Origin: Dermanyssus gallinae
Taxonomy: Eukaryota > Arthropoda > Arachnida > Mesostigmata > Dermanyssidae
Length of the DNA: 64,000 nt
Assembly: GCA_003439945.1 (NCBI GenBank)
Contig: QVRM01002145.1
Coordinates: forward strand, 310,001-374,000
Reading direction: 5' to 3'
In this document: piece after piece, positions 1-12,688 of the stretch
How the letters are laid out: each line of letters begins with the position of its first letter
How positions within the stretch are numbered: the first letter of the stretch is position 1
Made by a program: the position numbers and the translations under genes
Notes under the pieces: model-generated
Told to the model about the DNA's origin: nothing
The model's input: only the letters and a program-made list of their open reading frames with translations
Database searches by the model: none

Positions 1-190
1 CATTTTTTTCTGAGTGAATGCTTGCAGAGGGCGACTCTCTTTCTCGTATCAAATTGTACACCCGAGAATCGCATTTATACTTAGTAGTGAAGAAATTAAG
101 CTGCATTACAGAAGTGAAAATAATACAAAGCAGTCAAGGAAGTAATCATAAGATCACAGTATCTGTCGGGTTAATATACGGCCCTTTTTA

Positions 191-243
<53 letters not shown>

Positions 244-1453
244 GCAGTGTGACAACGCGTGCAATTAGCAATTATTTGTTAACACTGTTCTAAGCTTAGC
301 CGTAGAAACTAATTCGAGAGGAGCTGACGAACTAATAAAGGATTATGATCATTGATTGCCAACAGGGTTGTTGAAAGGAATACGGAAGAGATAACGTTTC
401 AACTAGGGCCTTTCCATTTAGGTAGTGTAGTAACAGTAATAATTATCCCCTCGGCGACACCTTCGCGCGAGAAAAACTCGGTGTTCTGCTGTCGTCGAAG
501 CACGCATTTGCTGGTATAGGGGACCCAAAAGGCGTCCAGACAGAATGACGCTTGCATTGTTTGAAGGCCCGGCGCTATCCTTAGATGGGACGGTGGCTGT
601 CTTTGTCAGTTCTCTCAATTGCCGGTCCTTGAAAGCTTGGTCATTCTTTCTCCATTAAGCGGTCACGCAAGCCGGACAAGCCAAATCTTAGTTTCTCCCC
701 CCTTGCATTTAAGACAACAGTGTGGTATGGGCCGTCCTTCATAAACCTACTGGACAAAGCTTCTGGTTGCTTCACGAGGGTCACACGAGTTAGGGCCATT
801 TTGAGACAGTGAAGCGTCACAGCAGCTCTCGGGACGCTGCCCAGGGTGCATAGTTAACTCTTTTTTTTGCAAAATAAAAACGATAAAAGTACTTTTCAAA
901 TATAGATACTGCTACTGCGATAAACGTATGAACTTGTTAAAATGTAAACATTCTTCTATACACAGACGTACATAAGAGACCTATCGATCGCATTTTGCAG
1001 CTGTATTCTGGCTAATCAGTGATTAATATGGGCACCACAAAGAGAAAGTATTCTCCCATGGCGGTTCTCGCATCGACTTACAGTGACAATGAGAGGAGGA
1101 TTCCAGTGGCATTACTCGTCTGCAGTAACAGCCACAAGGTCGCTTCTCTGATCAACAGCAGTTGCTACGCCACGAACGGACTGTACATATACAAATGTTA
1201 GTTGCACCGGTTAACTCACCCCAGTATTTGTTTAGTATCATCATAATGATGGACCCATAATTGGTACAACGACGATTAAATTGCAGACCTATTCGCTCTC
1301 TCCATATATATAGATAGATAGGTTTTATTATCTCATGAGTGGCTTACATTTGTACATAGGTTCACAGCTCCTCAAAGCCATCAAAGGCTAGTATGGAGTG
1401 TTTATATTGCATATTTTCTTATAATTTTATTTATTGTCATTATGATTATATTA
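1..1453. other. No gene recognised
   Basis: A/T-rich with one (TA)n tract. A somewhat GC-richer block at 400-850 has a CpG-containing, repeat-like look but matches nothing I know. Confidence 0.5.
190..241. repeat. (TA)n microsatellite
   Basis: About 50 bp, imperfect (TATG/TACA interruptions) at its left end. Confidence 0.93.
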
Positions 1454-1705
1454 TTATCGTATTCGGCTTATATTAGAGGTACCTAAATAGTATTGCTTAG
1501 CACTTTGTTTGAATATTGTTAAAGAAGAGGTTGCGCGCACATCTGGGGGGAGCTTGTTCCAATATGTGGCACCGATATTTGATATTGAGGAACGAGATTG
1601 GTTACATGAAGCTGCAGACAACATGAGAAGTTGTGTGTGTGTGTGATCCCCTTGTGTTCATGGTGGATGTCGAATGGGAAAGATTAAGCAGGTTGGGATG
1701 ACGTC
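1454..1705 (-). pseudogene. C-terminal fragment of a CR1/Jockey-like LINE ORF2
   Basis: The - strand reads SISNIGATYWNKLPPDVRATSS.., then SLTIFKQSAKQYYL, to a stop at 1454. The same module (SIRNIGASYWNKVPASVKQT) is found at 4180-4395. It is the conserved end of many CR1/L2/RTE-like ORF2 proteins. No catalytic RT part remains. Confidence 0.6.
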
Positions 1706-4179
1706 CCATTAAGATTTGTTTGATTTCAGTTACGACAGGCATCTCTATTTGCAGAGGGTAAGGCAGAATCGACACCTCTACGTACCTATACGCTATAAAC
1801 GTAGGCGTAGTACCTGGCGAGTACAGGCGATGCTCCCTGCAACTTTTTTACGAATGTATATATATCGACGAACTAGTTTAAATCGTTTTATTTACGGCAG
1901 AACATCATGGAGAAACTTGTTGCCGACTTGTATGGATACCATTAAAGATAGTACGTTAGGAAGAAAAACTGCGAACGGCCTATTCTGGTACGCTGTGGCG
2001 GCAGTGTGATTATATCCGTTGCACGATGTGCCCTCGGATTAAACAGAGACCATATCGGTTGAAAGACTGTTCAGAAGGAAACGAAGTGCACCAGTGTTTG
2101 GGTGTAGAAACTGGAAGGTACGTACATGCATTCTTTTGATAGCAGGGAGTCGGTGGTAATGCACCATAAGACATCTGTGCTCCCTGTTGTTTGTCCGATT
2201 ATAGCCGATTCTGGACCGCTCTGGAATTCACCTTATCTAAATCGGACATAATGAAAACCAATTTAAGAGTCGCCAGTTCAGATCTCTAATCCATGACCTC
2301 CGGAATTCAAGGCAATAGCTTTGCCATTAAACTATCTCTGCTAGGTGTTCACCGTCCAGTGCTCCACTAACTTCTCAGGTTTCAGGTGACAAACGAGATT
2401 TTCTAGAAAACATGCAACCGTAGTTTTTCGAATCATTAGCAAACGAAGACGCACAGATAGTTCGTACAAAAGAGATAGAAGATGTTGCTTAAAAATCAGG
2501 TAGAAGCAGAGTGCAGGAACAGCGTTAGTCTGGGTTCTGATCCTTTGGGAAAACACATTCATTATCGTAAAGAGCCGCTCGAAACACTTTCACTGGCGGG
2601 TGGCTCAAAACTGTCCTATTTTCAGGACCATGCTGGGCCATGCAAACTCTAGGAAGAGAGGATTAGAGTGCAAATATTTCTTTATAGAGTTTCTTTATGG
2701 AGATCAATCAAGTCGACGCTGGCGGTCGGCGAGCACTTAGTTGTTCGCTCTGGTAGATCCTCAAGGTATCTCGGCATGCTACCGTGTCCTACACTGTGCC
2801 GACCCAGCTCCTATCTAGGTCATAGCGCTGCAAACACCGCGCAGGCAGCGAAGCACGTTTTGGGGGAGGGAGTGGAAGAAACGTAAATATTCAGGCATAG
2901 AGGACAGCTCTTTCGTGCCAATAGCTATAGAGACCCTCCACATAAGTGCGGCGTGCCGGCGTAATCGGCTGAACGCCGAAGACACAGTGGAATGATTGTC
3001 GATGGAAGGGAGGTTCACCGAACGCCAAAAACACCTACACGCTGTACGAAATATAATGGCAGGTCAAAAGAAGGCGAAGCACATTCTTGTTATTGCATGG
3101 TTGTGGGACAGATAGCGGGCAGCAGATAGATCGATCAGCCCACGTCGACTGAATCAGTGGTCGCAGTAGGTACGTTTTATGTACTAAACCTGATATACAA
3201 ACAACATCCACGCACGGAGACATCTGGCCAGCCAGTTCCCAAGCTAATTTAAATACAGAAAAATACAACATTATTCCTACAGTACGCAACATGGGTTTGC
3301 CTCGAAACTTTGTGTCGGTAGCACACGGCCAGTGGTATGCACTATAGACGGGATAAATACCACCAGCACGTAGAAGGGCTATGAAGAAGGCTTCAGAACG
3401 TAATTGTAATCAATATCGCTTGAATGAGGAGCGGGGTATTGACTAGTCTTGCATAAATAACAATGTGTGCCTGCGCATAATGAACGAAAATGGCTGGCTT
3501 CTTCTAGACTAAATCCTTTCCAAGCAATCACAGTCGGTCTCTCCCCTATACGTGTGTTACGCCTGAAACGCCGTATATTTGGCCTCAGTACCTCGGAAGG
3601 CTAGAGAATACATTTTTCGGATTTTGCCAATATAGAAACCTTCAAGCCATTTGTTTCAGGGTAAAATGTTTTTCTTTAGAAAGTGGTATCCACATGTTTA
3701 TGTGGGTATTTTAACAGCAAACCTTGTTGTGGAATGACTAAGTATATATGTTTGAACACAAGAAGCAAATCCCCACACTCGGCATCGAATCTGCGAAGTA
3801 TTGCACACGAGCTATACAGATCACGCCGCCGCCACTCGCTGGCTATGTTTTTAATTCTAGACTACTACTACTACTACACGAATGCAACACGATGCGGACA
3901 GTCAGCAAATCAGCGTAAATCAACGACCATTGTTGCTAGATATGAGTAGTTACTACTATGTAATCTAATAAAATGAGCGATGCACTTACAATGCGCTCGT
4001 ACTTATTCTGTATAGCTGTTTCTGTTTGTTTATTGACATTTCGTGTAAGATAATTGCACACATTAGTTTCAAGCTCCATTAAGCACATCGCCCTTCTATG
4101 AGATAACAATGTATAATTTATATATGCCATTTTCACCTATTTACAATATATTGCAACATGGTTGTTTGTTTATGTTACT
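1706..4179. other. No gene recognised
   Basis: Only short overlapping frames without family resemblance, and the SINE relic at 2255-2345. Confidence 0.5.
2255..2345 (-). repeat. Degenerate tRNA-derived SINE (family C)
   Basis: On the - strand: gatagtttaatggcaaag (A-box-like), then ccggaggtcatgg and gatctgaactgg (decayed B-box). The same order of blocks occurs at 61478-61565, supporting a dispersed family. Confidence 0.4.
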
Positions 4180-5111
4180 TTAAACCAGTAACCAAAGTTT
4201 CAAGATAATGCTCTTGAGATCGCATTTGAATTTGAGCAGAGACTTTGTCTGCTTGACGGAGGCCGGTACTTTGTTCCAGTAGGAGGCCCCAATGTTTCTG
4301 ATTGATAGCTTTGACTGGTTGGAGTTGGCGTGTGACAGAGTATGCAAGTTTGATGCGTGGCCCCTTGTAGAAATGAGTGGTGCCGATGTTGCCAAACCAT
4401 ATAAGTTTGGATGCTTTCCAAGGAGTGTACGCTTGATTTCAACTACAAGACAGTAGTTCTATAAGTTTTGGGAACGGCAAAATGCTAATGTTTTTGTAGT
4501 GCGCTTGCACTGAGTCTAGCATCCAGAAGTCCAGAGTTGTTCTCAGTGCTCGTTTTTAGATTCGGTGAAGCGACCTGATAAGACGCATCTGTGTTAAGCC
4601 ATAAACAGAATATTTACATCAACTGTATCAAATGCTTTTCTAAGATCTATAAACCCCCCGGCGACTGTCTTTTTTAACATTAGGTTTCTACGAACCTCTT
4701 CAACAAAATCCATGATAGGTACAGTCGTCGACATTTTGGATCGAAAACCGAACTGACGCTGGCCATGAAACACCTCAACGTGTTCGTTCAAATGCTCATA
4801 TATTGCTTTTTCAAAAATCTTGGACATTGAAGGGGGGATACTGACCGGCCTGCATTCTTCCTTGCTTAGTCTGTGACCGCCTTTAAACAGTGGCACAACG
4901 CGATACAATTTGAGGGCTGTGGGTAGATCCCCTGGCGTGTCAACAGATTAACTATGAATGCCACTGCGTCAGCAATAACGTCAGCACAGTGTCTAAAAAC
5001 TTGAGAGGGTATGTGACCTTCTGCCACCGAGTAAATTTTGACCCTTTTCAGCAGGTAATGCACTCGATCCACAGGGACCGGTCGAGGCGAAAACCGCTCG
5101 TGCAAATTCAA
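4180..5111 (-). pseudogene. CR1/Jockey-like LINE fragment, RT and C-terminus
   Basis: From 5111 down: RVHYLLKRVKIYSVAEG..PSQVFRHCADVIADAVAFIVN, then (4908-4594) VVPLFKGGHRLSKEECRPVSI, FGFRSKMSTT and GGFIDLRKAFDTVDVNIL (RT Asp region), then a deletion that removes YADD, and at 4395-4180 the C-terminal SIRNIGASYWNKVPASVKQTKSL. The frame shifts near 4890. A dead, internally deleted copy. Confidence 0.75.
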
Positions 5112-5214
5112 TATTATTTCATTGAATAAATCGCATGTTGCTCAGACGCACATTTGCCTATCAGCAAAGTTCTAAATACAGATAAAGCACAAAGAAACTC
5201 ACGGATAGCTCTGT

Positions 5215-6161
5215 TTGGCCATCCGTATTGACGTCAAGAACGCGTTTAATACGCTTTTGTGGAACGCCATCAATCAAGCACTTGGGAACAAAGGTGTGCC
5301 CCCTTATCTACGATGTATCCTAGCGTCGTACCTAAAAGACCGAGCTACATATGAAGGCGTGGATTACGCAGTCACAGCCGGAGTCCCCAAGGATCTGTAC
5401 TGGGGCCAACCCTGTGAAATATATATCTACGATGGAGTACTTAGACAACCGCATCCCCCGGGAGTTTATTCCATCGCCTACGCAGATGATCTGGTACTGG
5501 TCGTTACACAGATGAAGATCTGCTCGAGGGAACAGCCAACAGAGCCTTGGCGGATATCCGACAACACCTCCGCTGCTAAGTTTCGAACTGGCTTCACATA
5601 AAACGGAAGCAATTCTTTTAGATTGCCTGGAGCATCCTCCACGGAATCTGTATTTACACCTGGAAGGACTTTCAGTAATATCCACGCCCATGGTAAAGTA
5701 CCTGGGCGTGATCCTGGATAGGGCTCTCACAGGAACACCTTATGTGCGCTATGCAGCAAAAAACAGCCAAAGCCTCAGCAGAGCTACGGAGAGTCCTCTC
5801 ACGGAGGGAACACTAATCAGCAAAACCTAAGCAAATGGAGCCAACGATGGGAAACCATCCAGCCGGGTCATCCTGGATTTTGGACAAAACCAATACGTCC
5901 TCATCCCAAAAATGGTACAGCCTCAAATACCACTCGCTTATCTATCCACTTGCACTGACGATGTAAGGCACTGCCATGAACGCTGCGCCTTGTTGGACAC
6001 TGAGCGAGAGCTACTGTTTCTTACGACTGAAGAACTCTATGACATGCCAACACCTTGTAGAGGCGCTCCTCAAGGATCATGGCTCCTGGATTAGTATAGG
6101 AAGACTCGCAGAATCTTCGCGGCGAAAAAAACCGCCATACAAAGTCGAGCAGCCTAAATGA
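5215..6161 (+). pseudogene. R1-clade LINE fragment (RT and C-terminus)
   Basis: RT: IRIDVKNAFNTLLWNAI (5218 on), YEGVDYAVTAGVPKD with the QGS block lost, IAYADDLVLVV (near 5476-5508), then in a shifted frame MVKYLGVILDRALTGTPYVRYAAK (5690-5765). At 5976-6160 it reads KNSMTCQHLVEALLKDHGSWI and GRLAESSRRKK, an R1-clade C-terminal tail. At least two frameshifts and an internal deletion. It adjoins the oppositely oriented LINE at 4180-5111. Confidence 0.7.
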
Positions 6162-8081
6162 CAAGAAGAATGGCCAGGTGAAGTAATCTCGAGAAGACAG
6201 TACATACTGCGGCCACTCCCCGACAAGGGGCAAATGAGTACGACTGGATTTTAGTGTGTTTGTGAGTCCCACACTACCGTGGCTTTAACAACGACGCCCG
6301 GTATGCATCACGCATTTTATCACGTACTTCTACAAAAAAACATTGCTCAGACGATCGCAGATTATACATTTAAAGGCCATTATGTACTCGCAGAGCCAGT
6401 ATGCATTCGCGTAGTGCTGTAACCATTTCTAAAATTTACTTTCGATTGGTTGAGCAAAAGTACTAAACATACGATATGATGAATTTCAACATCCAGTATA
6501 TATATATATATACATATGTCCGTTTACGGGCGTTATATTTACGGAATAATTAAGTCATGTTCATTGTGCATGTTATCAGTAAACGCCTTTAATAAAAAAC
6601 ATATATAGAACAAACTTAATACTTGTAGGACTGTTATCGTTTATTTATTTAGGACAACGGCTTAGTCGTAATAAACGTAAACGATGTGTCCATTCATGGT
6701 GCAAAAACCATTATGCTTCCGGCAATTGAGAGAAGACACCGTCCTTAGGATATCGTGAGGTCATGAATCGAGGCAAAATGTTCATGTCCGGATAAAATTG
6801 ATATTTTCAAATGACGGAAATCGCCATTAATATCTGATACTGTCGTCTTCTGCAGGTTGCCCGCTGGAATTTCTGTAAAAAATTGGAGAAATTAAAATAT
6901 AAATTTGATTAAGTAGTCAATATTTTTGGTTACGGTAAAGCGGTAATGCCATCTAGTTTCTCCTATAGAGTACGCCTAACGTAGTATAGTCTTGTAGCTG
7001 TTTCTACTAAACTCCTATTGAATGGTGACAACAAGCGATCAGAGTAAAGGAAATATACCCGAATTATTCGCTAACTGACTAAAATAGCATGTTTAGCCAT
7101 CTTTTCCGGTAACTGCGGGTCGCAAAAGCGTACTATTGACTGTAATAATTTATCACTTGCATAAAAAGATTCGTGTTCTATATACATATATATATACGGT
7201 AAAAAAAGAGAGTCAGCTTATCGTTTGTCAAATATTCCACAGACAGTGAGAGAAGCTAACGCAACCTTGTTGGGTGATTTCCTCAAAGTTGTGAGGTTCA
7301 CTCTCCGACGTCGCCTCGATCCGCAGCTCTTTCGCTGAAATATATTAGTTATACTTTTAGAGCGCATCATGACGACTTAATATAAACGGTTACACGTACA
7401 AACGTCGAGGTATACGCATGCAGTGTAAGGTGTAGTTACGTATCAATTGTTTTAGTGCCACAGATTTGTAATTCGGCATTCCGTGAATCGCAGCCCGCCC
7501 TATATTCTATGACACCCGAAGGGATGGATATTGGATTTGTTCAATTCAGTTAACAACCGATATGCGTACCTGGAGAAAGGCATACATTTGTTTTACTCAT
7601 CGTACTATGTCAATATGTATATATTCCAAGTAATATATATATATATATATATATAAAGAGCAGACACGTTTGAGCTGTCAACCCTTTGGTAGGCTGGGTT
7701 GGCCAGAATTCCTTGCGGGCGACTCAGCATTCTCTTGCGCTAAGTCATCGTCAAATCCTCTAACTTTCGATAGAGAACTGGGCTGCATGAACCCGCTACA
7801 TACAATTGCTGTGGACGGCGTCGCTTTACATTGTGCCGCCGTGGATAGCTAAAATGTACATACATTGTTAGTGTTGCTAGTTTACGTTAATACAAATGAT
7901 CGATTTTTATGATACCGTTGCAGGAGTATAGTTCAAGGCTTTTTATGAAGCTTGTCTGTTTGAGGCTGACTACGAGACACTGGGGATAGGTCCCGGTTGT
8001 TGTCCAGAAGACGGCTCCCGCTCTGAAATTGTTAAATAGGACGGATATAAATATATATATATAGGGATACATCTTGTTATT

Positions 8082-8174
<93 letters not shown>

Positions 8175-8639
8175 TTGTTATTTTCACTTTCCAACATCAA
8201 TAATGATTGCCATTACTACAGTTTGTAATTCAAGTTAATGCTCACATAGTGCAATATTATTTTCGAACATGTGTTTTATATCATGGACACCGAGCTGAAA
8301 ACAATAAGCAAACGTTTCAAACAAAGAGTTCGACACAGCCTCATGACGTCGTCACGACGGCTTTCCTTTGGTGCTCTAGCTCGTATGGACGTATACACAG
8401 AAGGCGAGCACTGCTGAGTGTGCAAACGTATTGTAATTGGTTAATAAATCATCACAGTATTTTCTATGCGCGTTTTGCGTGTGTGTAAAAGCGGTGCACA
8501 CGTTTTTGTTGTCATTGTATTCTTAGATGTACATTTACTTTATATGTTTATTTATGTATTAAACATGCAGACGTTTGAGGGCAAAACTATAGTCTCGCTG
8601 CTTGTTAACGTGGTGAAAGAAAATAACACTACATCAACG
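6162..8639. other. No gene recognised; simple repeats
   Basis: Short (TA)n at 6497-6512 and 7632-7656, the long TA tract at 8086-8170. The 60-codon ATG frame at 7670-7852 is not recognisable. Confidence 0.5.
8067..8184. repeat. Long (TA)n tract flanked by a 17-bp direct repeat
   Basis: (TA)n at 8086-8170 (about 85 bp) lies between two copies of atacatcttgttatttt (8067-8083 and 8168-8184), each also preceded by (TA)n. Confidence 0.9.
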
Positions 8640-9585
8640 TCCAATGCTTGAAAAACGATCATCACCAACCCATTCGAGATGTTCTCCGATGGGTGAGAGC
8701 TGTCGTAGCTCGACACCATCGTCACCGAGTAGTCCAGAGCCATTCAGACGCGTCGAGGTGAAGCAATCGAACCGACACTTCGCGGGCTGGTGGTGGTTCG
8801 CAGTAGTCCTCAGCGAGATGAGTGTCACACGGTGGTCGCTTCAGCACGAGCACCCTTCGTTCGAAACGCGATTAAGCGAATCTCGCCTGCCAATCACGCA
8901 CGGCACCATCCGAGTTCTTCAAAAGCCGCTGCTGCTGCTGCTGCTGTAAGTCGAGGCGTTTTCGATCGACTGCCTCCCTGTGCCCATGCCAGAGAAATAT
9001 AGCTTACTAAAACGGCTGGCTCGAACGCGATTGTGTTGCTGGGACAACTGGTTGATGGCTCGAGCGGGGCGATGTTCGTGCTGGGCGCATTCGCTAGCTA
9101 CGCTCTCGTGAGCTCCGGAGGTCTGGCAAAGGTTGATTGAGGTTACACGTAGCCGTGCTGGCAGTCGATGGGGTAGCGGTGGTGGTGGTGGTGATCGCAG
9201 CAACTGTAGCCGCAGCTGCTGTTGTTGCTACTGGTGGAGGCGGACCCGTTTCAACCAGCAGGATTTGATTGGTTTCATTCGATTGCCGCCGGCTGAGGCT
9301 GAGCGGGGGTCTGGTGGGGGGGGGGGGGTCTTGAGTTGGGGCGTCGAGAAGAGCACACCTATCGAGGAGGAGGAACAACGCTGTTGCCATGGTAACAACA
9401 TATGTATGTAGGTGAGCGTTGACACAGCGCCCCCCTCCCCTCCTGTCCCCACCTTTATATCGTGGACCTCGTTGAATCGTACGCGAGCGCGAACTCGGAT
9501 ACTCGCCCCACACGCACAACCACCCTATCGGACGATAGCCATGCACATATGCGCTTGTGCCCTCCGGGACAGTCACCTCAGTTCT
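8640..9585. other. GC-richer, CpG-containing segment with X-box; possible promoter/enhancer
   Basis: Stands out from the A/T-rich surroundings: many CpG, (CTG)n near 8931-8947, (GGT)n at 9177-9191, a G-run at 9316-9328, and a perfect RFX-type palindrome at 9383-9396. Several overlapping frames are open on both strands, which fits biased composition rather than coding. No clear splice-bounded exon seen. Confidence 0.35.
9383..9396. promoter_or_regulatory. Perfect RFX-type X-box palindrome
   Basis: GTTGCCATGGTAAC fits the RFX consensus GTNRCC-N(0-3)-RGYAAC in both half-sites and is a perfect palindrome. Known role: RFX factors drive cilia genes in sensory neurons of many animals. Which gene it would serve is not visible. 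Confidence 0.5.
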
Positions 9586-9599
9586 ATATTATTATTATG

Positions 9600-9695
<96 letters not shown>
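9586..9695. repeat. (ATT)n microsatellite at the 3' side of the RLE element
   Basis: About 110 bp of near-pure ATT with one interruption near 9600. It abuts the end of the retroelement ORF. It may be target DNA, the element's copied tail, or both. Confidence 0.95.
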
Positions 9696-9697
9696 TG

Positions 9698-12022
9698 TCA
9701 TTCAGTTATTACAATTGTAAGGTATGAACGTTTATGCCAGGTTGATCTTGCTCCGGTAGCCACATTTCCTGCAATGGAAGCCACATTTCCTCTACAAACG
9801 GCCAAAGACATAATCTGTCTTAAAAACATGGCCTCGCGTCGATTGCCTGTAACTTCAACTATGCATTTTCCGATATCTTTCAGGATTTTCGCTGTACCTG
9901 AGCTGATGGGGCCGAGCGTCTCTAATGTAATGGGTACAAAGTGGTAGCTTCCAGATAGCTCGAGATACTTCCTTCGTTTTTCAGAATCCGCGCGCTCGGC
10001 TACCCATCCCGACTTAACGGCGCTGTGGTGTAAATACGATAAGGCCGCTGTGTATGAAACCGTTACATCCCATACAAGGCTTTTTCCGTGTGACCACGAC
10101 GGGATGGTGACCCCGTCAGGCCGCAGCTCACTACTGCCATTAAGGCCATTCGGCTCGGGTGTAGATGGTATCCCTGCCCTTCTAAGAGATCTTTTAACTA
10201 TGGCGTTAAGTTCAGCGTGTCTTGTAATTCTGCCGGAACTTTTCAGACAGCTTAACGGGTGTAACCCGTCAGAGTCAACAGGTTGGCCGCATCGCAGACA
10301 TGAGAAGGGCTGGCAGACGGGGGCGCCTATTCTAAGGGCTGACACCATGCGGAAAGAGTTTGGGTCCAGCATAGTGCCAAGCTGACAGGAGGGCAGCGCT
10401 TGAAGCCAGCCCCCGCTGAAGGGATGTTGAGCCGCTAGAAAGACGGCACGCTCTCTTGCTGATGTTAGGCTATCTGTTATATCTCGTGCGGACTTCTTAG
10501 TTTTGCAAGCGTCGAGAAGATTTTGACTCACGTGTTCTCTCAGAGGGCCGGGGTCGAGTTGACTTCTGACTGTGGTATCCGCCACTATTGCTGTCTTTTG
10601 TAGTTCAATCTTTGCTTCCTCGTCAATGAGTGATTCCGCCAGGAAGCTAAATTGATTCAGGGATGCAGCATAGCACACTGCAGCTAGATCTATGGCTCTT
10701 CTTATTCCAAGGCCTCCGTCTCCGATAGGAAGGCTAGCTCTGTTCCACGTGTTTCCTTCTAAGTCAATGTTTAGTATTTCGCTTAGAAGGTCTCTGGTGG
10801 TCTCGTCGTAGGCTGCAAGGCCTTCCGTGTGTTTTAGAGTCTGGCAAGTTCGTAGCAGGTAGACAAATCTTGGTGAACCAAGACTGTGTCTCCAAAGGCA
10901 CAGAGCCACCTGCGGGTACATACTTGTCAGTCGTGGGCGAATCTTTACCAGGGTCTCTCGTTTGGCATCAAGAGCGCGTGGAATTCCTTCGGGCATTACA
11001 GGAGAACCTATAACATCTAGGTTATCCTGAGTTACAAGAGATATCCCAGGAAGTGCTTCCATGATTGTTTGTACGGCCTGCGCTTGATCTTGAGATGTAC
11101 CTCCGACAGCTAAAACCTCGAACTTGGCCGCGTTGAGGGTCAGTCCTCCCGGTTCCTCGAAGTTCAGTATAGCCTGCAAATCCCTCGCCACGACATTTGC
11201 GGGACCTCCCAAGACGGCGTCGTCTAGGTACCAGATATTGAAAGGGTTCTGTAAGCTAGATACCAGATCAGAAATGCCGAGGCAGAACAGAGCTGGTCCC
11301 AATGGGTCTCCCTGCTGAATGCCAGTTTGCGACTCTATGATCGTGTCTGCGTTCCAAGCGAGGATTGAGAAATCTCTATAACCCTGCCATATCATTGGAT
11401 AGAGTCGTGGAGCTTTTTTCTTTACTTCGTCGAAAATGTTGTCCCTTCTTATTGTGTTGAACGCGTTTTGGAAGTCTAGTTTGACTAGTACTTTTGTCGG
11501 ACCTTTTGTTTCCAGAAAAGCGCGTGTAGCGTGAACAGTAGCCTCTGCTCCTCCTCTAATGGCAACACTCATTTGATGGGGTGAAACCGCAGCAACTATG
11601 GTCCGTTTGTTCATCGCCATCGCGATCTTTGAAGCCATTCTTCGTAGAGTTAGTCCGCATGCTATGGGCCTGATGGAATTATCCTTCTTTCGGAGGGCAG
11701 TTAAGCTTGCGCCATAAAAAACGGATTGGCAGAACGATGGCAAAGCCCCATTGAGCACTCTAGCCATTAGAATGCCTGGCTCTTCCAGAAGACGCTCTGA
11801 GGATGGAATCGTTTGGCTTAGCATGTCCCGAAGATGTCGAGACCGTAGGCCGTCTAAACCGGCTCCACTTGCACAAGGGAAAGATCGAACAGTCTCTAAA
11901 ACTAGAGGTCCTTCAATTTTATCCAGGCCTAGAGTGGCGCGCTGTTGTAGAAGGTCTAACTGTTCTTGACACCCAGGTACTAACTGGGTGTTTGCTACGT
12001 AGTTCAGACTCGGCATGTTCAT
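9698..12022 (-). pseudogene. RT + restriction-like endonuclease polyprotein (main open part, 774 codons)
   Basis: RT motifs: KLDFQNAFNT (residues 181-190, catalytic Asp), GIQQGDPLGPALF (234-246) and YLDD (265-268, FNIWYLDDAVLGG). After a long thumb/linker comes CLRCGQPVDSDGLHPLSC (about 575-592, a zinc knuckle), RHAELN (601-606), RPDGVTI (634-640) and WDVTVS (651-656), the PD-(D/E)XK endonuclease core of RLE-type elements. Reaction: the endonuclease nicks the target and RT copies element RNA from the exposed end. The Met at 12022 is internal: family-like sequence (KLAEGDIRSAARSLLSSD..) continues upstream in another frame (11919-12143), so a frameshift lies near 12000. A host function is unlikely. 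Confidence 0.85.
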
Positions 12023-12143
12023 TTTGTGATGCCAATGTGTCTGAGGAGAGTAGCGACCGAGCAGCAGAGCGAATATCGCCCTCTGCTAATTTAATCTCTG
12101 CCTGGCGCACGCTGTATTGGTCGTTGGTGAAGTGAGACTTCAT
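11919..12143 (-). pseudogene. Pre-RT segment of the RLE retrotransposon, frameshifted
   Basis: Reads SVRQAEIKLAEGDIRSAARS..LRSKHP then runs out of frame (TVRPSTTARHSRPG). The KLAEGDIRSA..SLLSSDTLA..KHP pattern is the stretch that normally precedes the RT in this element group. It joins the 774-codon frame through a single-base-type shift near 12000. Confidence 0.6.
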
Positions 12144-12521
12144 GCCGATCGTGCTAGGTATGGTCGAATCAGCGAGACTTTGAAGTGTTCGAAAGTCTAT
12201 TTCCGCTACATTACTTTTAATGATTTTAGTAAGTGTTTTCTCCTGATTTTTTGGTGAGGTAGTGTAAACATCAATGATGGAAGCATCATAAGATTATTCC
12301 AACTTTAAAGATCGAGCCTTGTATTCAAGTTGCTTAATGCTGCCGTATATGCTGTAGTACAGACTTCTCTAGCCCCACGAGGTATGATTCTGGCAAGCCT
12401 TAAACTTCTGCGGGCATGTGATAAGTCTTGTACTAATAATTTCGAGTCTGGTTTGGGTGTCGGTGTTTGATGTAATGGTTATCTGGTTGTTCGGTCCCGG
12501 ATTATTATCCGTACGAAGGCC

Positions 12522-12688
12522 TCAACAAGGAGCTACAGAGTGTTTTCGTGTTATGTGAATTTTCAGGCCCTTAGATGATCGTACGGCTCGCCCACAGTAG
12601 TTGCAAACATATGGTGTCTGGGAGAGCGCTAAAGCCATCTCCGAGTCGTTCTCGGTGGCATCTCGAGTATTGTGGTGTTGTTGGCTAG

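Noticed and set aside
8640..9576. Overlapping frames of 70-160 codons on both strands
   Set aside because: Low-complexity Ser/Pro/Thr/Gly composition, mutually overlapping, no splice-bounded structure or domain.
9698..12022. 774-codon frame as a host gene
   Set aside because: It has RT (YLDD) and RLE motifs, lies between matching microsatellites and is frameshifted upstream; it is a retrotransposon.
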